DNA of 64,000 nucleotides from Actinomucor elegans (lineage: Eukaryota; Mucoromycota; Mucoromycetes; Mucorales; Mucoraceae), in assembly GCA_026027325.1 (NCBI GenBank), contig JAMSLZ010000012.1, positions 124,001-188,000 on the forward strand. Direction: 5' to 3'. Both the position numbers and the translations under genes were made by a program. Below the pieces are notes generated by a model. The model ran no database searches and was not told the origin of the DNA. It worked only from the letters and a program-made list of their open reading frames with translations. The number at the start of each line of letters is the position of its first letter. The stretch's first letter is position 1. Shown here one piece after another: positions 24,901 through 32,434 of this stretch.

Positions 24901-26856
24901 GGGAGAATTAAAGCCGGTGTGACTTTGTGCAACTTCTATTACACCTTCATTTTTCCAAGTTTCAATTTGATCTAATACGGATTGCTTGTAGGCAATAGGA
25001 ATTGGGTATGGCTTACGGTAAGCTACTTTACCGGGTTGCGTTTCCAATTGTACTATTGCGCCAGGCAAATTGCAGTAGGTATTCTTCAAATCGATATTAG
25101 CGTTTGCAGCTAACAGTGGTTTAAGTTTAGATTGCATCAATTGGCGTTCATCAGCAGTACCAAAAGGACTATTATTAGGTTTGATATCTTCAGGATCGAT
25201 TGGTGATGGCAATGCAGGACCAGTATGATCATCCCAAGTTGATACCAACCCAGTGATAGCGATGTTAAGAAGAGGCATAATGTCAAGACCAAATAAAATA
25301 GGCGCACTATCGTCCTCTGTATAGAAATCAAACAATTCAAATTTATGCTTCAATTGTATTTTATTGTACAAAATGTTCAAAGAAGTATAACCAATCCTAG
25401 GTTGTTGCGTGTTAACATGACCAAGCTGAACCGTACCAGATGAAGGCGTAAAGCCAACACCAAGAGAACGAAAGAAGCGAGGAGAACATATGCTGAACGT
25501 ACAGCCTGTATCCAAGTATGCGTAGACGCGAATGTTCTGCACAACAATAGGTAAAAGAATCGCATTAGATCTTTGTTTGGGTAAATTTGAAAATATGTTT
25601 GACTTACAAAGTTGTGCCTGGACGGCTGCGTGTTCATCGATATTCATGTGTTCCTGAACAGGAACAGCAGAAGATGAAGAGCTAACTTCGGAATTGAATG
25701 GAGTTACTGCGGGAGCAACTGTCGATAGGTTCGAGGCCGGAGCCAACGAAGCAGAAGATGATGCAATAGCACCAGAAGAACCAAAGGCACGAGAAGCAGC
25801 ACCTGCAATACTCATCATCCCAAAACGATGAGTTGGTCCTTGATTGGGATCGTTACGCACAGCAGTATTGCAACGATGCTGGCGTGTCCAACCAGGAGCT
25901 CCACACGAATGACAAGTACGATTGTTAATAGGAACTTGACTTGAAGAAGGCAAAGAACCGGAAGCAGCAGCAAGAGGTTGCTGGTTAGCAATAACAGATG
26001 ACGCACGAGAGATAGCCTTACAGTTGGCAGTATCATGGGTATTGACTTTGTGAAAAGAACAATATTTCCCAGTGGAAGCAGTAGAAGAAGGACGTTTGGC
26101 AACCTTACCAATAGACATGGCAGAAGAGGCAACACCAAGAGAAGAAGGAACAGCGTGACGAGACTTGTCACTTTCACGGTGCACATAGTTGGCAGCAGAA
26201 GGTATGTTTGACACACGCGAAGAAGAACCAGAAGCAGAAGAAACAGAAGCAGAGACACCAGGAAGACCTTTCTCTTTGTACAAGTCATTGTACAGTTCAC
26301 GAGCAAGACGCATCACTACATCCACATTCGACTTTTGATCCTTTGGTAAGGAAAGACGCGAAGTAATGACCTTGTCAGCAAATTCAGTGGGCAAAGCGTG
26401 TAAAAACTTATCCACAAGAATGGAGGCAGGTAAGCACTGGTCAACAGCACGACGACGGAGATCATTGAAGCGATCAATGAAAGCAAAAAGAGATTCACCT
26501 TTGGCTAACTTGATGTCAACAAGAGAGCGAGCACAGGCAGCACGATCTTCATCAACGGTTGTACCAAACCGAGAGAGGAACTCATTCTTGAACATGAGCC
26601 AAGTAGGGGAAGCAATACCAGCGGCACGAGCGTTCTGATGAAACTCAACTTCATACCAGGTAAGTTGAGCTTGCGACATTTGAGACAACACTAATCGTTC
26701 ATAGTTGGTGTCGAAGTCCAAACGATGAGCATACATTACGTTTTGAAAACGTGTCAAACAAGCAGCAGCATCGATAAAAATATGAGCGTTAGGCTCATGA
26801 ACTTCACCAACCCATTGAAGATAAGGCATGTTGTTGGGACACACACTAGAAACCTT
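21994..26856 (-). CDS. Gypsy-1a Gag(C-part)-Pol polyprotein with chromodomain
   Basis: This is one long frame of about 1616 codons. It covers most of gag, a zinc knuckle (CHSCGAPGW...HRC), an aspartic protease (LDTGCTFSIC), reverse transcriptase (YIDD active site), RNase H (VATDASKTG), integrase (HHCC finger, then D-D-E at IDLGDF, HDNGME and VVESYV) and a C-terminal chromodomain (YEVQAIVNH...YYVHWVGYDD). It matches the intact Gypsy-1b protein at nearly every residue; I count only a handful of substitutions. The first ~130 residues are separated by element C and lie at 29007-29384. The chromodomain places it among chromoviruses, whose integrases are thought to recognise methylated histone H3. 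Confidence 0.95.
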   Translation of the reverse strand, partial: KVSSVCPNNMPYLQWVGEVHEPNAHIFIDAAACLTRFQNVMYAHRLDFDTNYERLVLSQMSQAQLTWYEVEFHQNARAAGIASPTWLMFKNEFLSRFGTTVDEDRAACARSLVDIKLAKGESLFAFIDRFNDLRRRAVDQCLPASILVDKFLHALPTEFADKVITSRLSLPKDQKSNVDVVMRLARELYNDLYKEKGLPGVSASVSSASGSSSRVSNIPSAANYVHRESDKSRHAVPSSLGVASSAMSIGKVAKRPSSTASTGKYCSFHKVNTHDTANCKAISRASSVIANQQPLAAASGSLPSSSQVPINNRTCHSCGAPGWTRQHRCNTAVRNDPNQGPTHRFGMMSIAGAASRAFGSSGAIASSSASLAPASNLSTVAPAVTPFNSEVSSSSSAVPVQEHMNIDEHAAVQAQLCKSNIFSNLPKQRSNAILLPIVVQNIRVYAYLDTGCTFSICSPRFFRSLGVGFTPSSGTVQLGHVNTQQPRIGYTSLNILYNKIQLKHKFELFDFYTEDDSAPILFGLDIMPLLNIAITGLVSTWDDHTGPALPSPIDPEDIKPNNSPFGTADERQLMQSKLKPLLAANANIDLKNTYCNLPGAIVQLETQPGKVAYRKPYPIPIAYKQSVLDQIETWKNEGVIEVAQSHTGFNSPLLCVSKKNADGIYSFKKPRVVADVRELNSILISTDKYNIPLISDIHERLSNAKIITSIDIHSCFTSFLVDPAHKSKLNFMCPFTNLQYTFRKVCFGVSFIANLVQRTLTNLFSDLPYVTIYIDDICISTNDSLAHHTDCVAEVIRRLTNANLQLSPEKIVLAQKSIHILGWSIVDGKLMPDPRKVSNVHTWPLPQTGKDIMRYLGYFNYFRSAIPGYSRLAAPLDELRSSKSLAAIWSDKHTQAFRNLQAALSSALVLSPPDFRYRFHVATDASKTGIGGVIYYIKNDTVHYVTMASRKLSTSEMNYSTTKRELLAIVYMLTKYHKWLFGIKFTLHTDHKSLIFLHDQSTPNTLMLTWWDTIFSFTFDVVHIPGIKNIIPDTLSRLFSDDEPNSLEEGGNIVNHQNIFENHKKRYNTTRSERKLQIRYPTDKNKSRKRILSARNGTENKTRGNYAFSSFPTVSTNYDDNTNTSSNHIDSSNTTSFDSYNKTPLISRAMQYADYMTPPEKDRVSIIMKAHLLGHFGVNAIEKTIHNDYKLHWTNLRQDIQRVINDCEACQAHGIYRVGYHPPRSVLPDGVFDHICIDLGDFNTTSSRGNNFMLVVVDYFSRFTILRALPDKSSYSVAKELLHICCQFGFPRIITHDNGMEFVNEVVKQFIQMSGMDRRLSLPYTPTGNSVVESYVGICKRSIIKALTANAVEPESWDLYLDVIQYSVNCQYSRLHKSRPFAVMFNRQPNDFIDYTDVKPTINIEKSDSKLIDKKLKYVKDVIIPSIAKRIKETQLNDHLKFQKNNKIIETKYPLNSKVMIVNVLKSSKLQPRWLGPFIIKGYTKHGSYILEDLTGSLLSRDVPTHQIRLIQSGDQRSESELNEKHYEVQAIVNHRLLPDGEYEYYVHWVGYDDQEKYNTWQTVDTFDSKKPIQDYWTRRQATIASTTGRSLPNTINKRRIPARNKHSRSFVPKAYNTRS

Positions 26857-29006
26857 GGATGAATAATCAATTACGATTGAATAACATCTATGTATAATAT
26901 AATTTAATATTCCGTTAATTAAGTTTTATATATATTATGACATTTTTTATCGCTGAAATAATATATTTTTTTCTGTAAAATATTCATATATAATATCTTT
27001 TTCTGTAAAATCATTTTCTTTTACCCATGTATTTTCATTATGGTTATAATTCTTCCATTTAACATAAAACAAATAATTTTTATTTTCTATTTTATGTTCT
27101 ACTATCTTTTCAACTTCGTATATATTTTCATCTTTATCGACATCTCTAATTTTATAAATGTTTAATTTTTTATTATTAGATTTAGATTTTTTCTTTCGTT
27201 TTCTATTAGGTGTTTGATATTCAGGAAAATCAACGTCACTATTTATACCAGTATTATTATTAATATTATTATTTTCAATTTCATTATTATCAAAATCCAT
27301 TATAATATCATTGTCATTTTCACCTATTTGTAAATTTAATAATTGTTTTTGTAATTTATCTACCTGTTTTAATTTTTCGGATTGTTCAATTTCATTAGTA
27401 TATACTATATCTATAAGTCTTAAATCATTAGGAAAATCAAAGTTATCGTTTATCCACAGTTTATGATGTTCTTGGGTTATAATATTAAATTTATCAGAAA
27501 ATGTTTGAATATTTTTTAATAAAAATACAACCTTTAATTGTAAATTGATATATTTTATATCATCAGTTTTTAAAATAGAATTATTATTTGAAAATCTTTT
27601 AAATTTATTATGTAAATCCTTGAACTGATTTTCAACCAATGAACGAAAACTACCAAAAACCCTATTATAATGTTCTTCTTGAATATTTAATTTTACACCA
27701 TTTTCCTTACGAATAGGATAAAAGAAATTTTTATCATCTAGATTAATATTTTTACTTTTACATAAAGTCTCAAATTGTTTTATAAACAATGTATATCCAC
27801 CATCTAAAGCGATAATATCTTCTTCTTTAACTTTATTATAAATTTTCATATTCAGAAACATGCCACCATCACTACTAGAACCACATAATTCACTTTTGGA
27901 TAAATATATTATCATTTCGTTTATATCACATAATACTTGTGTTCTAATACCTGCTGATTTTAACTTGTAACTCCATTTTTTTTGCAAAGATATATCAGGT
28001 TTATCATATTCAATACTAGTATCGTGTCCATCTAACATTAATGTTATATTCTTGAAATTTTTAGGGTTTTTAATAAGTGCAGATAATACTCTAATTTTAA
28101 TATTACTAAACATATTTAACAAACAATAATCTACATATTTATTTAAATTTTCATAATTTGTTATCCAGAATTCCTTATAAACTGCATAAAAACTTGTATG
28201 AGGCATATATTTTTTTATATTTTTTGATGTGAAACCAGTTACCAATTGATACAATAATAGTAAACCTTTTTCTATTTCTAAATATGGACCTGGATATTCT
28301 TTATTTGTATATAAAACGCTTAAAAAGAAAAATACAGATATATATCCTAATTTATTTTTTAATTCATCTTTTATTTCTCTTATATATTTTAAATTTTTTA
28401 ATTCAGTCCTATGTTTATATATATTTAATACTTTTTCCCAATCTTTACTTAAAAATGTCCATTTCTCTAAAATTATTTTATTAATTTCATGCTTTAATTG
28501 CTTTCTATAATTGATAATATCTTCATTATTTTTATTGACATATTCGTCCATAATTTCTATATCACTTTCCATGTTGGTATAATCTTTTATATTATATATT
28601 AAATTCAATTTTATCATTTTATAAAAATACAGCCGAGATTTGATATATCATTTCAAACTCAACCATGGATTGTATTTTTATTTCATTAAAACGATTTTAT
28701 TAAAAATATGTGTATAGAACTAATATTATTGCAAATAATAATAATACTCTTTTTCTAAATTGTATATATTTATTAATATAATTTCTATTGTATAAAAGGT
28801 AAAACGTTATTATATAAGATAAGAATCTGAGATTAAAAATAAAAAATAAATAAATCATAAAATCTTTATATTTTCTATTTTAAACAATATATTAGGTTTA
28901 TCTAAAAACTTTATATTTTAAGAACTTTTTTCATTTTGAATTTAATTTAACATATAATTTTTTATATTATAATTAATACTATATTCTATTATTAATGTTT
29001 ATTCCC
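26857..29006 (-). mobile_element. Element C: chromodomain DDE transposon inserted in Gypsy-1a gag
   Basis: Comparison with intact Gypsy-1b shows a 2150-bp insertion. The shared sequence at the two borders is CCTTG, so the TSD is 3-5 bp; a 3-bp CTT leaves ends GGATGAATAATC and GGGAATAAACAT, which are similar over about 15-20 bp. There is no long TIR. The interior is extremely AT-rich and carries one transposase ORF. Confidence 0.88.
26947..28617 (-). CDS. DDE transposase with C-terminal chromodomain (element C)
   Basis: It has 556 codons from the first ATG; Met16 (MESDIEIMDEY) is an equally likely start. A Lys/Asn-rich N-terminal region is followed by the core: LMLDGHD (Asp196), IALDGGY (Asp272) and FGSFRSLVENQF (Glu329). 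The spacing D-76-D-57-E and the 'GGY' and 'E-N-x-F' contexts resemble the DDE_Tnp_4 domain of PIF/Harbinger elements. Residues ~495-550 form a chromodomain (IYEVEKIVEHK, YVKWKNYNHNENTWV) with the expected aromatic cage positions. Its codons are extremely AT-rich, unlike the surrounding Gypsy-1. A basic patch (NRKRKKKSKSNNKK) before the chromodomain may be a nuclear signal. No frameshift is seen, so it may be functional. Confidence 0.85.
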   Translation of the reverse strand: MIKLNLIYNIKDYTNMESDIEIMDEYVNKNNEDIINYRKQLKHEINKIILEKWTFLSKDWEKVLNIYKHRTELKNLKYIREIKDELKNKLGYISVFFFLSVLYTNKEYPGPYLEIEKGLLLLYQLVTGFTSKNIKKYMPHTSFYAVYKEFWITNYENLNKYVDYCLLNMFSNIKIRVLSALIKNPKNFKNITLMLDGHDTSIEYDKPDISLQKKWSYKLKSAGIRTQVLCDINEMIIYLSKSELCGSSSDGGMFLNMKIYNKVKEEDIIALDGGYTLFIKQFETLCKSKNINLDDKNFFYPIRKENGVKLNIQEEHYNRVFGSFRSLVENQFKDLHNKFKRFSNNNSILKTDDIKYINLQLKVVFLLKNIQTFSDKFNIITQEHHKLWINDNFDFPNDLRLIDIVYTNEIEQSEKLKQVDKLQKQLLNLQIGENDNDIIMDFDNNEIENNNINNNTGINSDVDFPEYQTPNRKRKKKSKSNNKKLNIYKIRDVDKDENIYEVEKIVEHKIENKNYLFYVKWKNYNHNENTWVKENDFTEKDIIYEYFTEKNILFQR

Positions 29007-29384
29007 CTTGATGGGTGCCTTGGGATCAACAACAGCGCGAGCATACTTGACAGAGTCAGCATTGGATTTCTCAATTAAGGCTTTGGTAGCGATAACAGCC
29101 TTAAGAACACTATCCTTCTGCAAGTATTCAGCCTGGAAATCATCGAGATTATCACCAGACAAAGGAGACGAGAGACGAGCAGCAAGAATGGTTAACTCAA
29201 TAGTGAGTTGGTTGATAGTATCTTGCATACTACGGAGAGATTCTTCAGCTTGCACTTGTCGATCAACAAAAGAAGCAGCAGAACCAGAAGATTCTTCCAT
29301 GGATGCATCAAGAACAGGTAAGTTGGCTTGAGCAACAGAAACAGTAGGTTCACCAGAGTGAATGGAGGCAGCAGGAGAAGACAT
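29007..29384 (-). CDS. N-terminal Gag fragment of Gypsy-1a
   Basis: It starts MSSPAASIHSGEPTVSVAQA and is the same as the first ~130 residues of Gypsy-1b Gag apart from a few substitutions. It is cut off after PKAPIKG by element C. It lies directly downstream of the 5' LTR (29430-29933). Confidence 0.92.
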
Positions 29385-29429
29385 TGGTAATAAGATTGTA
29401 ATTGTTGGAAAAAGCTTGATTCAAAAAAA

Positions 29430-29933
29430 TGTTATATCCGGTGCTAAAGACGAAGGATATAATTTAAAATACAATAATAAAAGAATAGACAGTCAATGGA
29501 ATCAGCTATCCTGATAGTAAAAGTTATTCTAATGTTTTATTCACAATTCAAAATCAAGTCTTCTTTATATACATTTCATCAGAGCTTGATAGTGTAGCAT
29601 TCAATATCTATCAGCACGCATGGCCGTACAACGGAGTCCAATCCCAGCAGCCACTAATAAGCCTTTCAACCACGCATTGTTGTAATTGTATAACCCACGC
29701 GTTATTCGATATTCAGGTCTTATCTTGAGATACACTCGATACTACTCGATAGTATGATGCCGCGTGTTTCTTGTAAGGATTATTGGCTAATAGTTCTAAG
29801 GATGACACATCGCTTGTATTTATGCAGGCCTCGTTAATCTGATTGGGTTATCAGATAGAGTCCGTGTATGACATAAATGAACAGTTGATTCCTTACTATT
29901 ATGTCGATGCAAAATAGTAGGTGGAATACAACA
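29430..29933 (-). repeat. 5' LTR of Gypsy-1a (LTR1)
   Basis: Pairs with 21277-21780. It is followed on the coding strand by a T-rich leader and then the gag ATG at 29384. I could not match an obvious tRNA primer site; self-priming as in Tf1-like chromoviruses is possible. Confidence 0.93.
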
Positions 29934-31203
29934 GCTATCAATCTATTTCAGGCAGTCCTCCTTAGTAAATTTATACCACTCTATATTGATCCTCTTTTCT
30001 AGTTCTTCTACAGTATGAGGTTTAGTTGGGTACTGTCCCAAACGGTTTTTCAATTGGTGCCACATATGTTCAATTGGGTTCAAATCCGGGCTTTGCGGTG
30101 GCCAGTTATAAATTTGGTCCACATTGAACTTGTTTTTGGGAAACAACTTTTTAGCAATAGTTGATCTATGAGGAGTGGCCTTGTCTCGTTGAAAACAAAC
30201 ATGTTTTGAATCCAAGTCATAGTAGTAGTCTAAGGTATCTTTAAGTGATGACTGAAGTATTTCAACGTACAAAGATGAATTTATCGTGCCTTCAATGATT
30301 GTAGTACCATAACCAGGGCCTTTCGCTGTTATACAAGTCCAAAACATGACACTACCCCCTTCCTACTGAATTTGGAGATCTAAATAGTGAGGGCGAACAA
30401 CATCATTTAGCTGAGACCAATAGTACTTAATGCGGTAAAAATTGAATAAAAAGCGAGTGAATCAGTTAGAACCGTTTTATGGGGTTTTATTGATTCAAAG
30501 TGAGTTAAGTTTTTCTATCTAGCTTGTATCTCTTGTATTTATACTTCCAAAGAAATGGTCTCTTAGTAACAATCAAAGGTCTTTTTAATCTATGTTCATT
30601 CTTCATTAATTGTATTTTCAGCGGTGATTCAAAACTCCCTCTTTTGATGGATAGTTATTAAATGAATCCCGTCTTTTTAATATAATGTAGAATGTTATAT
30701 GTGGATTTCACCACACTTAATACCGTCTGAAGCCCAAATGTTAACCTTTGTTTTGTCTGAAAATATCCACTTACGCCAGTCGTCCTTGGCTAACACCCTA
30801 TGTTGTTTAGCCCACGCAAGTCGCTTTTTTCTATTGCTTTCGGAGATGAAATCAGACTCTTGCTTTCTTTTTGCTTTGAAGCCCATAGAATGAAGCATTA
30901 ACTAAATGTTCCTGATTGTCATATTAATTCCAACTGAAATAAGATAAGCCTTTATATCTTGTGGTGATTTGAATTGACCAGCTTTCATCTTATTTCGAAT
31001 CTATTTCTTTGTTGTATTGCTTATTGAACATGGCCTTCCAGTGATAGCTCAGGCTTCGTAGTAGGAAAAAACTTTGTTTTATATCTACTAATAGTGGCTA
31101 GAGAAATATTTGGTAGTTGTTTCTGGATCCTTGAGTATGGAGTGTTTGTTGACAACAGTGACTTGAGAGTGTCTTGCTTATCTTTAGTAATAGAACGAAT
31201 CAT
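29934..31203 (-). pseudogene. Tc1/mariner transposase of Tc1-B copy 1, interrupted
   Basis: The N-terminus is at 31203 (MIRSITKDKQDTLKSLL). The helix-turn-helix, the catalytic region FSDKTKVNIW (Glu of the usual SDET replaced by Lys) and the DD34E region (RDKATPHRS, then PQSPDLNPIEHMW) follow on the minus strand. LTR4 (30431-30715) cuts it once and Gypsy-1a removes the tail. There are also an in-frame TAG near 30900 shared with copy 2, and another early stop. It is inactive. Confidence 0.88.
30431..30715. repeat. solo LTR4 inside Tc1-B transposase
   Basis: A 285-bp insertion with TGCGGTAAAA and TTTCACCACA ends and 5-bp TSD CTTAA (30426-30430 and 30716-30720). A partial second copy lies at 54213-54466. 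Confidence 0.88.
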
Positions 31204-31604
31204 GATGTTAATTTTTTTATAAAAAAAAAAGTGATGAAAATATTCAATTTGGACAGGACGAGCCAGCTTCTTTTATTCTTTATTTTAATTTTCCTATTCA
31301 TAAAGAACGTCCCATTGTTTTGGAACATGTTTTAAATTTCTTCGATAGCTCAATTTAAAATAATTTTATGCGACGCTAAGTAATGACGAATTTTGAAAAA
31401 TCAAAAAATCAAAATTTCTCAAATTCGCCTTAGCTCCGTAGTGTTAAATAGAGTTCGCAATAAAGGAAAACCTATAGGAAAAAAGGCCAAAGTTTTAGCC
31501 CTCTATTGATACTAACATCAACCGCATAGGTTTATTTTAGACAGCTGTGTAAAGAGAAAAAGGTTAATTTATAAAACATTGAAACCCTTTTTTCGCATAC
31601 AGTA

Positions 31605-31745
31605 TATAAAATATCATAATTGTTAAAAATAAATAGAATTATATTAACTAATTTAAAATATTATATTTGAATTTTAACTTTAATAATAATGGTTTTAACT
31701 TTCTTATAATAATTGATCGTCAAACTGGCTACTCAAGATTTGCTT
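31605..31745 (+). pseudogene. left end of a tyrosine-recombinase (YR) ORF, cut by Gypsy-2
   Basis: The frame LIVKLATQDLL at about 31708-31745 joins exactly onto LNQKLAPN at 44553 when Gypsy-2 and one TGCTT are removed. Two stops precede it, so the true N-terminus is lost or lies in an upstream exon. Confidence 0.65.
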
Positions 31746-32251
31746 TGTTGTAAAGGTGGTAGATAAAGATTTTGGAAGATAGAAATACTTTTAAAACTGT
31801 GGATAGTTTTTTATTAGAGATCAAGAATTGATTAACTGGTCAAAAGGTGATAAAACGCATCTCTTATATACTTTTTCTCGGTCGGTACTTGATTCTAAAT
31901 TCATATTACGATTTGCCAGGAACAAGGTTGGACTGCGTATAAAGAAGACCAGGGATAATAACCAAATGAGCGGACCAAGATTAGCGGCGAGGAGTGTCGG
32001 GATCAATATATCCAAAGGTAATAGTATTGAATGTAATATTTGGTGTGAGAGATAGTATTTATCAATTAGCGTCTACTTGCTCAGAGTGATATATAAATAA
32101 AGATATTTTAACATAATCAAATACAGTCATTTACATTCTGGTTCTTGGTAATAATGCTTTATACACTTCTGCAGCTATATATAAGGATATCTATACGATT
32201 TTCTATCTGTACAGTATTCTCTTATTAATATAATTATGAGCGTTTACAACA
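31746..32251 (-). repeat. 3' LTR of Gypsy-2 (LTR5)
   Basis: Runs TGTTGTAAAGGTGG to GCGTTTACAACA and looks the same as 44047-44552. Other copies: the solo LTR at 16676-17586 and a fragment at 62292-62587. Confidence 0.93.
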
Positions 32252-32434
32252 TTATCCTCCACCAGAATCAAACAAACTTGTATTGATTCGGCAAGTGCGT
32301 CAGTTCCACCAAATAGTACATTCATGCGGCTGAGTTTTGATTAACACGCTCAGGTATACCTCCTTTTACGCACCAATTCAGGGTCTTTTCTTGCATCGTG
32401 GCTTTTCTTGGTTCTTGTTTCATAACTTGCCTAC

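Larger units (their letters stand above)
21277..29933 (-). mobile_element. Gypsy-1a: full-length chromodomain Ty3/gypsy retrotransposon
   Basis: LTRs at 21277-21780 and 29430-29933 look identical by eye, and the element is flanked by TSD GCTAT (21272-21276 and 29934-29938). The 3' polypurine tract (minus strand GGAAGGGGGCAA, 21781-21792) touches the 3' LTR. The gag-pol frame is on the minus strand from 29384 to 21994, broken only by element C (26857-29006). Near-identical LTRs imply a very recent insertion. It sits inside the Tc1-B transposase gene. Confidence 0.95.
20672..31602 (-). mobile_element. Tc1/mariner element, family B copy 1 (Tc1-B), nested host
   Basis: The ends are CTGTATGCGAAAAAAGGG on the left and its complement on the right, each bordered by TA. 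The transposase is on the minus strand. Three later insertions split it: LTR3 (20844-21152), Gypsy-1a (21277-29933) and LTR4 (30431-30715). Without them the element would be about 1.5 kb, normal for Tc1. The TSD of each insertion is intact, so the order is certain: Tc1-B was here first. Confidence 0.9.

Noticed and set aside
25815..26306. Leucine-rich 163-codon minus-strand frame, also at 57264-57755
   Set aside because: Alternative frame over the Ser/Ala-rich linker of gypsy Gag; no independent motif and present only because that region is GC-richer.
31828..32055. 75-codon frame in LTR5 (repeated at 44129 and 62344)
   Set aside because: Part of the LTR sequence; short, no motif, and opposite strand equally open.
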